Assembly (NCBI GenBank): GCA_949128115.1
Contig: OX421961.1
Location: forward strand, 130,203,050 to 130,267,049
DNA: 64,000 nt
Direction of reading: 5' to 3'
DNA from: Anaspis maculata
Taxonomy: Eukaryota; Arthropoda; Insecta; Coleoptera; Scraptiidae
Shown here: positions 8,008-21,300 of the stretch, one piece after another
Layout of the letters: each line of letters opens with the position of its first letter
Position numbering within the stretch: position 1 is the first letter of the stretch
Program-made: the position numbers and the translations under genes
Notes under the pieces: generated by a model
Databases searched by the model: none
Told to the model about the DNA's origin: nothing
The model's input: only the letters and a program-made list of their open reading frames with translations

Positions 8008-8139
8008 TCACGTGGGTTGAAGCCTGAAGTCACGTGGGTTCAAGCCTGTAGTCACGTGGGTTGAAGCCTGAAGTCACGTGGGTTAAAGCCTGAAGTCACG
8101 TGGGTTGAAGCCTGATGTCACGTGGGATAAAACCTGAAC
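8008..8139 (+). repeat. Run of six 22 bp subrepeats
   Basis: Subrepeats start at 8008, 8030, 8052, 8074, 8096 and 8118 without a spacer between them, twice the usual three. The second reads CAAGCCTGTAG and the fourth AAAGCCTGAAG, both otherwise rare. The last has GGGATAAAACC. The same run is found at 52,055 and 59,644. It is the largest expansion of the inner repeat I noticed. Confidence 0.9.
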
Positions 8140-10773
8140 TTTTTGGATAACAATTGTGTCTTTACTACTATATTTGTGTTCGTTTGTCAGATGTTGCGTT
8201 TGGAACAAGTAGCTGCCAACATCAAAAGTGGTGACCGATCGATTTAAAAGTCACGTGAGTTGAAGCCTGAAGTCACGTGGGTTGGAGCCTGGAGTCACGT
8301 GGGTTCAAACCTGAACTTTTTGAATAACAATTTCGTCATTTTTGTTTTGATATTTGTGTTCGTTCGTCAGATGTTGCGTTTGGAACAAGTAGCTGCCAAC
8401 ATCAAAAGTGGTGACCGATCGTTTTAAAAGTCACGTGGGTTGAAGCCTGGAGCACGTGGGTTGAAGCCTGAAGTCACGTGGGTTGAAGCCTGAAATCACG
8501 TGGGTTAAAACCTGAACTTTCTGGATAACAATTGTGTCTTTACTTCTATATTTGTGTTCGTTCGTCAGATGTTACGTTTGGAACAAGTAGCTGCCAACAT
8601 CAAAAGTGGTGACCGATCGTTTTAAAAGTCACGTGGGTTGAAGCCTGGAGTCACGTGGGTTGAAGCCTGAAGTCACGTGGGTTGAAGCCTGAAATCACGT
8701 GGGTTAAAACCTGAACTTTCTTGATAACAATTGTGTCTTTTCTTCTATATTTGTGTTCGTTCGTCAGATGTTGCGTTTGGAACAAGTAGCTGCCAACATC
8801 AGAAGTGGTGACCGATCGTTTTAAAAGTCACGTGCGTCGAAGCCTGAAGTCACGTGGGTTGGAGCCTGGAGTCACGTGGGCTCAAACCTGATTTTTTGGA
8901 ATAACAATTTCGTCATTTTTTTTTGATATTTGTGTTCGTTTGTCAGATGTTGCGTTTGGAACAAGTAGCTGCCAACTCCAAAAGTGGTGACCGATCGTTT
9001 TAAAAGTCACGTGGGTTGAAGCCTGAAGTCACGTGGGTTGAAGCCTGAAGTCACGTGGGTTAAAACCTGAACTTTTTGGAAAACAATTAAGTCTTTACTT
9101 CTATATTTGTGTTCGTTCGTCAGATGTTGCGTTTGGAACAAGTAGCTGCCAACATCAAAAGTGGTGACCGATCGTTTTAAAAGTCACGTGGGTTGAAGCC
9201 TGAAGTCACGTGGGTTGGAGCCTGGAGTCACGTGGGTTCAAACCTGAACTTTTTGGATAACAATTGTGTTTTTTTTTTCTATATTTGTGTTCGTTCGTCA
9301 GATGTTGCGTTTGGAAAGAGTAGCTGCCAACTTCAAAAATGGTGACCGATCGTTTTCAAAGTCACGTGGGTTGAAGCCTGAAGTCACGTGAGTTGAAGCC
9401 TGAAGTAGTGAAGTCACGTGGGTTGAAGCCTGAAGTCACGTGGGTCAAAACCTGAACTTTTTGGATAACAATTGTGTCTTTTCTTCCATATTTGTGTTCG
9501 TTCGTCAGATGTTGCGTTTGGAACAAGTAGCTGCCAACATCAAAAGTGGTGACCGATCGTTTTAAAAGTCACGTGGGTTGAAGCCTGAAGTCACGTGGGT
9601 TGGAGCCTGGAGTCACGTGGGTTCAAACCTGAACTTTTTGAATAACAATTTTGTCATTTTTGTTCTGATATTTGTGTTTGTTCGTCATATGTTGCGTTTG
9701 GAACAAGTAGCTGCCATCTCCAAAAGTGGTGACCGATCGTTTTGAAAGTCACGTGGGTTGAAGCCTGGAGTCACGTGGGTTGAAGCCTGAAGTCACGTGG
9801 GTTGAAGCCTGAAATCACGTGGGTTAAAACCTGAACTTTCTGGATAACAATTGTGTCTTTACCTTATATTTGTGTTCGTTCGTCAGATGTTACGTTTGGA
9901 ACAAGTAGCTGCCAACATCAAAAGTGGTGACCGATCGTTTTAAAAGTCACGTGGGTTGAAGCTTGAAGTCACGTGGGTTGGAGCCTGGAGTCACGTGGGT
10001 TCAATCCTGAACTTTTTGGATAACAATTGTGTCTTTTTTTCTATAGTTGTGTTCGTTCGTCAGATGTTGCGTTTGGCAAGGGTAGCTGCCAACTTCAAAA
10101 ATGGTGACCGATCGTTTTCAAAGTCACGTGGGTTGGAGCCTGAAGTCACGTGGATTGAAGCCTGAAGTCACGTGGGTTGAAGCCTGAAGTCACGTGGGTT
10201 AAAACCTGATTTTCTTGGATAACAAATTTGTCTTTTCTTCTATATTTGTGTTCGTTCGTCAGATGTTGCGTTTGGAACAAGTAGCTGCCAACATCAAAAG
10301 TGGTGACCGATCGTTTTTAGAGGCACGTGGGTTGAAGCCTGAAGTCACGTGGGTTGGAGCCTGGAGTCACGTGGGTTGAAACCTGAACTTTTTGGATAAC
10401 AATTGTGTCTTTACTTCTATATTTGTGTTCGTTCGTCAGATGTTGCGTTTGGAACAAGTAGCTGCCAACATCAAAAGAGGTGACCAATCGTTTTAAAAGT
10501 CACGTGGGTTGAAGCCTGAAGTCACGTGGGTTGGAGCCTGGAGTCACGTGGGTTCAAACCTGAAGTTTTTGGGTGACAATTGTGTCTTTTTTTCTATATT
10601 TGTGTTCGTTCGTCAGATGTTGCGTTTGGAAAGAGTAGCTGCCAACTTCAAAAGTGGTGACCGATCGTTTTAAAAGTCACGTGAGTTGAAGCCTGAAGTA
10701 ACGTGGGTTGAAGCCTGGAGTCACGTGGGTTAAAACCTGAACTTTTTGGATGACAATTGTGTCTTTTCTTCTA
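8118..10773. repeat. Rearranged copy of the first 2.8 kb
   Basis: This block follows the same order of monomer types as 1-2,773 but differs by whole-unit changes. The offset is 8,117 at the start, drops by exactly 354 (two monomers) at 8,186-8,241, and rises by about 197 after a CTTTCTGGATAAC monomer near 8,510 is gained, reaching 7,960 near 9,956. A 2 bp loss (GGAGCACGTGG near 8,449) explains the odd value. It lacks the TCAAGTGGG change, so it is an older relative of the window-start block. Confidence 0.82.
8186..8241 (+). other. Junction of a two-monomer deletion
   Basis: The monomer starting at 8,118 begins as the TACTACTATATTTG/CGTTTGTCAG type seen at position 1 and ends as the GATCGATTTAAAAG type seen at 355-487. 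Relative to the window start, exactly 354 bp (178-531 equivalent) are missing. Left-specific bases end at 8,185 and right-specific ones begin at 8,242. Confidence 0.8.
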
Positions 10774-10827
10774 TATTTGTGTTCGTTCGTCAGATGTTGC
10801 GTTTGGAACAAGTAGCTGCCAACATCA
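10774..10827 (+). other. Chimeric-monomer junction at the D-E-D block start
   Basis: The monomer begins as the GGATGAC type, which elsewhere (for example 2,790) continues with CAACATCAGAAG. Here it continues with CAACATCAAAAG and then the sequence found after 3,240 and 21,700. The join lies between 10,774 and 10,827 if those are the parents. It marks the left limit of the match at offset 10,885 to 21,659. Confidence 0.7.
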
Positions 10828-11317
10828 AAAGTGGTGACCGATCGTTTTAAAAGTCACGTGGGTTGAAGCCTGAAGTCACGTGGGTTGGAGCCTGGAGTCA
10901 CGTGGGTTCAAACCTGAACTTTTTGAATAACAATTCCGTCATTTTTGTTTTGATATTTGTGTTCGTTCGTCAGATGTTGCGTTTGGAACAAGTAGCTGCC
11001 ATCTCCAAAAGTGGTGACCGATCGTTTTAAAAGTCACGTGGGTTGAAGCCTGGAGTCACGTGGGTTGAAGCCTGAAGTCACGTGGGTTGAAGCCTGAAAT
11101 CACGTGGGTTAAAACCTGAACTTTCTGGATAACAATTGTGTCTTTACTTCTATATTTGTGTTCGTTCGTCAGATGTTACGTTTGGAACAAGTAGCTGCCA
11201 ACATCAAAAGTGGTGACCGATCGTTTTAAAAGTCACGTGGGTTGAAGCCTGAAGTCACGTGGGTTGGAGCCTGGAGTCACGTGGGTTCAAACCTGAACTT
11301 TTTGGATAACAATTGTG

Positions 11318-11329
11318 TTTTTTTTTTTT
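11318..11329 (+). repeat. Twelve-T run in the spacer tract
   Basis: The pyrimidine tract of this spacer is a pure run of 12 T after GTG, and the next monomer repeats it at 11,498-11,509. Relatives elsewhere have 9 to 11 T. Run length differs even between otherwise matching blocks (12 T at 11,498, 11 T at the counterpart near 18,500), which produces the one-base offset differences seen between copies. Slippage or sequencing error in homopolymers are both possible. Confidence 0.75.
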
Positions 11330-11331
11330 CT

Positions 11332-14300
11332 ATATTTGTGTTCGTTCGTCAGATGTTGCGTTTGGAACAAGTAGCTGCCAACATCAAAAGTGGTGACCGA
11401 TCGTTTTAAAAGTCACGTGGGTTGAAGCCTGAAGTCACGTGGGTTGGAGCCTGGAGTCACGTGGGTTCAAACCTGAACTTTTTGGATAACAATTGTGTTT
11501 TTTTTTTTTCTATATTTGTGTTCGTTCGTCAGATGTTGCGTTTGGAAAGAGTAGCTGCCAACTTCAAAAATGGTGACCGATCGTTTTCAAAGTCACGTGG
11601 GTTGAAGCCTGAAGTCACGTGAGTTGAAGCCTGAAGTAGTGAAGTCACGTGGGTTGAAGCCTGAAGTCACGTGGGTCAAAACCTGAACTTTTTGGATAAC
11701 AATTGTGTCTTTTCTTCCATATTTGTGTTCGTTCGTCAGATGTTGCGTTTGGAACAAGTAGCTGCCAACATCAAAAGTGGTGACCGATCGTTTTGAAAGT
11801 CACGTGGGTTGAAGCCTGAAGTCACGTGGGTTGGAGCCTGGAGTCACGTGGGTTCAAACCTGAACTTTTTGAATAACAATTTCGTAATTTTTTTTTTGAC
11901 ATTTGTGTTTGTTCGTCAGATGTTGCGTTTGGAACAAGTAGCTGCCAACTCCAAAAGTGGTGACCGATCGTTTTAAATGTCACGTGGGTTGAAGCCTGAA
12001 ATCACGTGGGTTGAAGCCTGAAGTCACGTGGGTTAAAACCTGAACTTTTTGGATAACAATTGTGTCTTTTCTTCTATATTTGTGTTCGTTCGTCAGATGT
12101 TGCGTTTGGAACAAGTAGCTGCCAACATCAAAAGTGGTGACCGATCGATTTAAAAGTCACGTGAGTTGAAGCCTGAAGTCACGTGGGTTGGAGCCTGGAG
12201 TCACGTGGGTTCAAACCTGAACTTTTTGAATAACAATTTCGTCATTTTTGTTTTGATATTTGTGATCGTTCGTCAGATGTTGCGTTTGGAACAAGTAGCT
12301 GCCAACATCAAAAGTGGTGACCGATCGTTTTAAAAGTCACGTGGGTTGAAGCCTGGAGTCACGTGGGTTGAAGCCTGAAGTCACGTGGGTTGAAGCCTGA
12401 AATCACGTGGGTTAAAACCTGAACTTTCTGGATAACAATTGTGTCTTTACTTCTATATTTGTGTTCGTTTGTCAGATGTTGCGTTTGGAACAAGTAGCTG
12501 CCAACTCCAAAAGTGGTGACCGATCGTTTTAAAAGTCACGTGGGTTGAAGCCCGAAGTCACGTGGGTTGAAGCCTGAAGTCACGTGGGTCAAAACCTGAA
12601 CTTTTTGGATAACAATTAAGTCTTTACTTCTATATTTGTGTTCGTTCGTCAGATGTTGCGTTTGGAACAAGTAGCTGCCAACATCAAAAGTGGTGACCAA
12701 TCGTTTTAAAAGTCACGTGGGTTGAAGCCTGAAGTCACGTGGGTTGGAGCCTGGAGTCACGTGGGTTCAAACCTGAACTTTTTGGATAACAATTGTGTTT
12801 TTTTTTTCTATATTTGTGTTCGTTCGTCAGATGTTGCGTTTGGAAAGAGTAGCTGCCAACTTCAAAAATGGTGACCGATCGTTTTCAAAGTCACGTGGGT
12901 TGAAGCCTGAAGTCACGTGAGTTGAAGCCTGAAGTAGTGAAGTCACGTGGGTTGAAGCCTGAAGTCACGTGGGTCAAAACCTGAACTTTTTGGATAACAA
13001 TTGTGTCTTTTCTTCCATATTTGTGTTCGTTCGTCAGATGTTGCGTTTGGAACAAGTAGCTGCCAACATCAAAAGTGGTGACCGATCGTTTTAAAAGTCA
13101 CGTGGGTTGAAGCCTGAAGTCACGTGGGTTGGAGCCTGGAGTCACGTGGGTTCAAACCTGAACTTTTTGAATAACAATTTTGTCATTTTTGTTCTGATAT
13201 TTGTGTTCGTTCGTCATATGTTGCGTTTGGAACAAGTAGCTGCCATCTCCAAAAGTGGTGACCGATCGTTTTGAAAGTCACGTGGGTTGAAGCCTGGAGT
13301 CACGTGGGTTGAAGCCTGAAGTCACGTGGGTTGAAGCCTGAAATCACGTGGGTTAAAACCTGAACTTTCTGGATAACAATTGTGTCTTTACTTCTATATT
13401 TGTGTTCGTTCGTCAGATGTTACGTTTGGAACAAGTAGCTGCCAACATCAAAAGTGGTGACCGATCGTTTTAAAAGTCACGTGGGTTGAAGCTTGAAGTC
13501 ACGTGGGTTGGAGCCTGGAGTCACGTGGGTTCAATCCTGAACTTTTTGGATAACAATTGTGTCTTTTTTCCTATATTTGTGTTCGTTCGTCAGATGTTGC
13601 GTTTGGTAAGGGTAGCTGCCAACTTCAAAAATGGTGACCGATCGTTTTCAAAGTCACGTGGGTTGGAGCCTGAAGTCACGTGGATTGAAGCCTGAAGTCA
13701 CGTGGGTTGAAGCCTGAAGTCACGTGGGTTAAAACCTGATTTTCTTGGATAACAAATTTGTCTTTTCTTCTATATTTGTGTTCGTTCGTCAGATGTTGCG
13801 TTTGGAACAAGTAGCTGCCAACATCAAAAGTGGTGACCGATCGTTTTTAGAGGCACGTGGGTTGAAGCCTGAAGTCACGTGGGTTGAAACCTGAACTTTT
13901 TGGATAACAATTGTGTCTTTACTTCTATATTTGTGTTCGTTCGTCAGATGTTGCGTTTGGAACAAGTAGCTGCCAACATCAAAAGAGGTGACCAATCGTT
14001 TTAAAAGTCACGTGGGTTGAAGCCTGAAGTCACGTGGGTTGGAGCCTGGAGTCACGTGGGTTCAAACCTGAAGTTTTTGGGTGACAATTGTGTCTTTTTT
14101 TCTATATTTGTGTTCGTTCGTCAGATGTTGCGTTTGGAAAGAGTAGCTGCCAACTTCAAAAGTGGTGACCGATCGTTTTAAAAGTCACGTGGGTTGAAGC
14201 CTGAAGTAACGTGGGTTGAAGCCTGGAGTCACGTGTGTTAAAACCTGAACTTTTTGGATGACAATTGTGTCTTTTCTTCTATATTTGTGTTCGTTCGTCA

Positions 14301-15007
14301 GATGTTGCGTTTGGAACAAGTAGCTGCCAACATCAGAAGTGGTGACCGATCGTTTGAAAAGTCACGTGGGTCGAAGCCTGAAGTCACGTGGGTTGAAGCC
14401 TGAAGTCACGTGGGTTGGAGCCTGGAGTCACGTGGGTTCAAACCTGAAGTTTTTGGGTAACAATTGTGTTTTTTTTTCTATATTTTGTTCGTTCGTCAGA
14501 TGTTGCGTTTGGAAAGAGTAGCTGCCAACTTCAAAAGTGGTGACCGATCGTTTCAAAAGTCACGTGGGTTGAAGCCTGGAGTCACGTGGGTTGGGGCCTG
14601 GAGTCACGTGGGCTCAAACCAGAACTTTTTGGATAACAATTGTGTCTTTTTTTCTTTATTTGTGTTCGTTCGTCAGATGTTGCGTTTGGAACAAGTAGCT
14701 GCCAACATCAAAAGTGGTGACCGATCGTTTTAAAAGTCACGTGGGTTGAAGCCTGAAGTCACGTGGGTTGGAGCCTGGAGTCACGTGGGTTCAAACCTGA
14801 ACTTTTTGAATAACAATTCCGTCATTTTTGTTTTGATATTTGTGTTCGTTCGTCAGATGTTGCGTTTGGAACAAGTAGCTGCCATCTCCAAAAGTGGTGA
14901 CCGATCGTTTTAAAAGTCACGTGGGTTGAAGCCTGGAGTCACGTGGGTTGAAGCCTGAAGTCACGTGGGTTGAAGCCTGAAATCACGTGGGTTAAAACCT
15001 GAACTTT
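11332..15007. repeat. D unit 1
   Basis: This block of about 3,675 bp matches 18,335-22,009 at an offset of 7,002 (7,003 before a T-run difference at 11,498). It contains two monomers with the TAGTGAAG insertion, 1,298 bp apart, the TCATATG spacer variant near 13,215, and the GGTAAGGGTAGC spacer near 13,605. Compared with 2,360-2,430 it has lost one 22 bp subrepeat near 13,880: two copies precede AAACCTG where the window-start block has three. Confidence 0.85.
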
Positions 15008-18000
15008 TTGGATAACAATTGTGTCTTTACTTCTATATTTGTGTTCGTTCGTCTGATGTTGCGTTTGGAACAAGTAGCTGCCAACTCCAAAAGTGGTGAC
15101 CGATCGTTTTAAAAGTCACGTGGGTTGAAGCCTGAAGTCACGTGGGTTGAAGCCCGAAGTCACGTGGGTTGAAACCTGAACTTTTTGGATAACAATTGTG
15201 TCTTTACTTCTATATTTGTGTTCGTTCGTCAGATGTTGCGTTTGGAACAAGTAGCTGCCAACATCAAAAGTGGTGACCAATCGTTTTAAAAGTCACGTGG
15301 GTTGAAGCCTGAAGGCACGTGGGTTGGAGCCTGGAGTCACGTGGGTTCAAACCTGAAGTTTTTGGGTGACAATTGTGTCTTTTTTTCTATATTTGTGTTC
15401 GTTCGTCAGATGTTGCGTTTGGAAAGAGTAGCTGCCAACTTCAAAAGTGGTGACCGATCGTTTTAAAAGTCACGTGGGTTGAAGCCTGGAGTAACGTGGG
15501 TTGAAGCCTGGAGTCACGTGGGTTAAAACCTGAACTTTTAGGATGACAATTGTGTCTTTTCTTCTATATTTGTGTTCGTTCGTCAGATGTTGCGTTTGGA
15601 ACAAGTAGCTGCCAACATCAGAAGTGGTGACCGATCGTTTTAAAAGTCACGTGGGTCGAAGCCTGAAGTCACGTGGGTTGAAGCCTGAAGTCACGTGGGT
15701 TGGAGCCTGGAGTCACGTGGGTTCAAACCTGAAGTTTTTGGGTAACAATTGTGTTTTTTCTTCTATATTTTGTTCGTTCGTCAGATGTTGCGTTTGGAAA
15801 GAGTAGCTGCCAACTTCAAAAGTGGTGACCGATCGTTTCAAAAGTTACGTGGGTTGAAGCCTGGAGTCACGTGGGTTGGAGCCTGGAGTCACGTGGGTTT
15901 AAACCTGAAGTTTTTGGATAACAATTGTGTCTTTTTTTCTATATTTGTGTTCGTTCGTCAGATGTTGCGTTTGGAGAGAGTAGCTGCCAACTTCAAAAGT
16001 GGTGACCGATCGTTCTCAAAGTCACGTGGGTTGAAGCCTGAAGTCACGTGGGTTGAAGCCTGGAGTCACGTGGGTTGAAACCTGAACTTTTTGGATAACA
16101 ATTGTTTTTTTTTTCTATATTTGTGTTCGTTCGTCAGATGTTGCGTTTGGAACAAGTAGCTGCCAACTTCAGAAGTGGTGACCGATCGTTTCAAAAGTCA
16201 CGTGGGTTGGAGCCTGGAGTCACGTGGGTTGAAGCCTGAAGTCACGTGGGTTGAAGCCTGAACTTTTTGGATAACAATTGTGTCTTCAGTTTTTTGATAT
16301 TTGTGTTCGTTCGTCAGATGTTGCGTTTGGAACATGTAGCTGCCAACTCCAAAAGTGGTGACCGATCGTTTTAAAAGACACGTGGGTTGAAGCCTGAAGT
16401 CACGTGGGTTGAAGCCTGGAGTCACGTGGATTGAAGCCTGAAATCACGTGGGTTAAAACCTGAACTTTTTGGATAACAATAGTGTCTTTTCTTCTATAGT
16501 TGTGTTCGTTCGTCAGATGTTGCGTTTGGAACAAGTAGCTGCCAACATCAGAAGTGGTGACCGATCGTTTTGAAAGTCACGTGGATTGAGGCCTGGAGTC
16601 ACGTGGGTTGGAGCCTGGAGTCACGTGGGTTCAAACCTGAACTTTTTGGATAACAATTGTGTAATTTCTTATAAGTTTGTGTTCGTTCGTCAGATGTTGC
16701 GTTTGGAACAAGTAGCTGCCAAGTCCAAAAGTGGTGACCGATCGTTTTAAAAGTCACGTGGGTTGAAGCCTGAAGTCACGTGGGTTGGAGCCTGGAGTCA
16801 CGTGGGTTCAAACCTGAACTTTTTGGATAACAATTGTGTCTTTTTTTCTATATTTGTGTTCGTTCGTCAGATGTTGCGTTTGGAAAGAGTAGCTGCCAAC
16901 TTCAAAAGTGGTGACCGATCGTTTTCAAAGTCACGTGGGTTGAAGCCTAAAGTCACGTTGGTTAAAGCCTGAAGTCACGTGGGTTGAAACCTGAACATTT
17001 TGGATAACAATTGTGTCTTTTCTTCTATATTTGTGTTCGTTCGTCAGATGTTGCGTTTGGAACAAGTAGCTGCCAACATCAAAAGTGGTGACCGATCGTT
17101 TTAAAAGTCACGTGGGTTGAAGCCTGAAGTCACGTGGGTTGGAGCCTGGAGTCACGTGGGTTCATACCTGAACTTTTTGGATAACAATTGTGTCTTTTTT
17201 TCTATATTTGTGTTCGTTCGTCAGATGTTGCGTTTGGAAAAAGTAGCTGCCAACTTCAAAAATGGTGACCGATCGTTTTCAAAGTCACGTGGGTTGAAGC
17301 CTGAAGTCACGTGAGTTGAAGCCTGAAGTCACGGGGGTTGAAGCCTGAAGTCACGTGGGTTAAAACCTGAACTTTTTGGATAACAATTGTGTCTTTTCTT
17401 CTATATTTGTGTTCGTTCGTCAGATGTTGCGTTTGGAACAAGTAGCTGCCAACATCAGAAGTGGTGACCGATCGTTCCAAAAGTCACGTGGGTTGGAGCC
17501 TGAAGTCACGTGGGTTGAAGCCTGGAGTCACGTGGGTCAAAACCTGAACTTTTTGGATAACAATTGTGTCTTTTCTTCTATATTGGTGTTCGTTCGTCAG
17601 ATGTTGCGTTTGGAACAAGTAGCTGCCAACATCAAGAGTGGTGACCGATCGTTTTAAAAGTCACGTGGGTTGAAGCCTGAAGTCACGTGGGTTGAAGCCT
17701 GAAGTCACGTGGGTTGAAGCCTGATGTCACGTGGGTTAAAACCTGAACTTTTTGGATAACAATTGTGTCTTTACTACTATATTTGTGTTCGTTTGTCAGA
17801 TGTTGCGTTTGGAACAAGTAGCTGCCAACATCGAAAGTGGTGACCGATCGTTTTGAAAGTCACGTGAGTTGAAGCCTGAAGTCACGTGGGTTGGAGCCTG
17901 GAGTCACGTGGGTTCAAACCTGAACTTTTTGAATAACAATTTCGTCATTTTTGTTTTGATATTTGTGATCGTTCGTCAGATGTTGCGTTTGGAACAAGTA

Positions 18001-18334
18001 GCTGCCAACATCAAAAGTGGTGACCGATCGTTTTAAAAGTCACGTGGGTTGAAGCCTGGAGTCACGTGGGTTGAAGCCTGAAGTCACGTGGGTTGAAGCC
18101 TGAAATCACGTGGGTTAAAACCTGAACTTTCTGGATAACAATTGTGTCTTTACTTCTATATTTGTGTTCGTTCGTCAGATGTTACGTTTGGAACAAGTAG
18201 CTGCCAACATCAAAAGTGGTGACCGATCGTTTTAAAAGTCACGTGGGTTGAAGCCTGAAGTCACGTGGGTTGAAGCCTGAAGTCACGTGGGTTAAAACCT
18301 GAACTTTTTGGATAACAATTAAGTCTTTACTTCT
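15008..18334. repeat. E unit 1
   Basis: This block of about 3,327 bp sits between D units 1 and 2 and matches 25,890-29,216. It starts with a spacer bearing CGTCTGATG and contains the rare CTTCAG/AACATG monomer near 16,280, the GTAATTTCTTATAAG spacer near 16,664, the TATATTGGTG spacer near 17,581 and a GATCGTTCC end near 17,471. Its first 1.4 kb also matches 32,892-34,383. Confidence 0.85.
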
Positions 18335-21300
18335 ATATTTGTGTTCGTTCGTCAGATGTTGCGTTTGGAACAAGTAGCTGCCAACATCAAAAGTGGTGAC
18401 CGATCGTTTTAAAAGTCACGTGGGTTGAAGCCTGAAGTCACGTGGGTTGGAGCCTGGAGTCACGTGGGTTCAAACCTGAACTTTTTGGATAACAATTGTG
18501 TTTTTTTTTTTCTATATTTGTGTTCGTTCGTCAGATGTTGCGTTTGGAAAGAGTAGCTGCCAACTTCAAAAATGGTGACCGATCGTTTTCAAAGTCACGT
18601 GGGTTGAAGCCTGAAGTCACGTGAGTTGAAGCCTGAAGTAGTGAAGTCACGTGGGTTGAAGCCTGAAGTCACGTGGGTCAAAACCTGAACTTTTTGGATA
18701 ACAATTGTGTCTTTTCTTCCATATTTGTGTTCGTTCGTCAGATGTTGCGTTTGGAACAAGTAGCTGCCAACATCAAAAGTGGTGACCGATCGTTTTGAAA
18801 GTCACGTGGGTTGAAGCCTGAAGTCACGTGGGTTGGAGCCTGGAGTCACGTGGGTTCAAACCTGAACTTTTTGAATAACAATTTCGTAATTTTTTTTTTG
18901 ACATTTGTGTTTGTTCGTCAGATGTTGCGTTTGGAACAAGTAGCTGCCAACTCCAAAAGTGGTGACCGATCGTTTTAAATGTCACGTGGGTTGAAGCCTG
19001 AAATCACGTGGGTTGAAGCCTGAAGTCACGTGGGTTAAAACCTGAACTTTTTGGATAACAATTGTGTCTTTTCTTCTATATTTGTGTTCGTTCGTCAGAT
19101 GTTGCGTTTGGAACAAGTAGCTGCCAACATCAAAAGTGGTGACCGATCGATTTAAAAGTCACGTGAGTTGAAGCCTGAAGTCACGTGGGTTGGAGCCTGG
19201 AGTCACGTGGGTTCAAACCTGAACTTTTTGAATAACAATTTCGTCATTTTTGTTTTGATATTTGTGATCGTTCGTCAGATGTTGCGTTTGGAACAAGTAG
19301 CTGCCAACATCAAAAGTGGTGACCGATCGTTTTAAAAGTCACGTGGGTTGAAGCCTGGAGTCACGTGGGTTGAAGCCTGAAGTCACGTGGGTTGAAGCCT
19401 GAAATCACGTGGGTTAAAACCTGAACTTTCTGGATAACAATTGTGTCTTTACTTCTATATTTGTGTTCGTTTGTCAGATGTTGCGTTTGGAACAAGTAGC
19501 TGCCAACTCCAAAAGTGGTGACCGATCGTTTTAAAAGTCACGTGGGTTGAAGCCCGAAGTCACGTGGGTTGAAGCCTGAAGTCACGTGGGTCAAAACCTG
19601 AACTTTTTGGATAACAATCAAGTCTTTACTTCTATATTTGTGTTCGTTCGTCAGATGTTGCGTTTGGAACAAGTAGCTGCCAACATCAAAAGTGGTGACC
19701 GATCGTTTTAAAAGTCACGTGGGTTGAAGCCTGAAGTCACGTGGGTTGGAGCCTGGAGTCACGTGGGTTCAAACCTGAACTTTTTGGATAACAATTGTGT
19801 TTTTTTTTTCTATATTTGTGTTCGTTCGTCAGATGTTGCGTTTGGAAAGAGTAGCTGCCAACTTCAAAAATGGTGACCGATCGTTTTCAAAGTCACGTGG
19901 GTTGAAGCCTGAAGTCACGTGAGTTGAAGCCTGAAGTAGTGAAGTCACGTGGGTTGAATCCTGAAGTCACGTGGGTCAAAACCTGATTTTTTTGGATAAC
20001 AATTGTGTCTTTTCTTCCATATTTGTGTTCGTTCGTCAGATGTTGCGTTTGGAACAAGTAGCTGCCAACATCAAAAGTGGTGACCGATCGTTTTAAAAGT
20101 CACGTGGGTTGAAGCCTGAAGTCACGTGGGTTGGAGCCTGGAGTCACGTGGGTTCAAACCTGAACTTTTTGAATAACAATTTTGTCATTTTTGTTCTGAT
20201 ATTTGTGTTCGTTCGTCATATGTTGCGTTTGGAACAAGTAGCTGCCATCTCCAAAAGTGGTGACCGATCGTTTTGAAAGTCACGTGGGTTGAAGCCTGGA
20301 GTCACGTGGGTTGAAGCCTGAAGTCACGTGGGTTGAAGCCTGAAATCACGTGGGTTAAAACCTGAACTTTCTGGATAACAATTGTGTCTTTACTTCTATA
20401 TTTGTGTTCGTTCGTCAGATGTTACGTTTGGAACAAGTAGCTGCCAACATCAAAAGTGGTGACCGATCGTTTTAAAAGTCACGTGGGTTGAAGCTTGAAG
20501 TCACGTGGGTTGGAGCCTGGAGTCACGTGGGTTCAATCCTGAACTTTTTGGATAACAATTGTGTCTTTTTTTCTATATTTGTGTTCGTTCGTCAGATGTT
20601 GCGTTTGGTAAGGGTAGCTGCCAACTTCAAAAATGGTGACCGATCGTTTTCAAAGTCACGTGGGTTGGAGCCTGAAGTCACGTGGATTGAAGCCTGAAGT
20701 CACGTGGGTTGAAGCCTGAAGTCACGTGGGTTAAAACCTGATTTTCTTGGATAACAAATTTGTCTTTTCTTCTATATTTGTGTTCGTTCGTCAGATGTTG
20801 CGTTTGGAACAAGTAGCTGCCAACATCAAAAGTGGTGACCGATCGTTTTTAGAGGCACGTGGGTTGAAGCCTGAAGTCACGTGGGTTGAAACCTGAACTT
20901 TTTGGATAACAATTGTGTCTTTACTTCTATATTTGTGTTCGTTCGTCAGATGTTGCGTTTGGAACAAGTAGCTGCCAACATCAAAAGAGGTGACCAATCG
21001 TTTTAAAAGTCACGTGGGTTGAAGCCTGAAGTCACGTGGGTTGGAGCCTGGAGTCACGTGGGTTCAAACCTGAAGTTTTTGGGTGACAATTGTGTCTTTT
21101 TTTCTATATTTGTGTTCGTTCGTCAGATGTTGCGTTTGGAAAGAGTAGCTGCCAACTTCAAAAGTGGTGACCGATCGTTTTAAAAGTCACGTGGGTTGAA
21201 GCCTGAAGTAACGTGGGTTGAAGCCTGGAGTCACGTGGGTTAAAACCTGAACTTTTTGGATGACAATTGTGTCTTTTCTTCTATATTTGTGTTCGTTCGT

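Noticed and set aside
7702..8064. Open reading frames of 60-120 codons on the + strand (for example 7,702-8,064, 35,576-35,917, 59,338-59,700)
   Set aside because: They are translations of the satellite. The 177 bp monomer is 59 codons long, so a frame stays open across monomers whenever the TTTTAAAAG spacer end mutates to TTTCAAAAG or TTTTCAAAG. The peptides repeat the same segment, start at arbitrary ATG or alternative codons, and have no ribosome-site or domain support.
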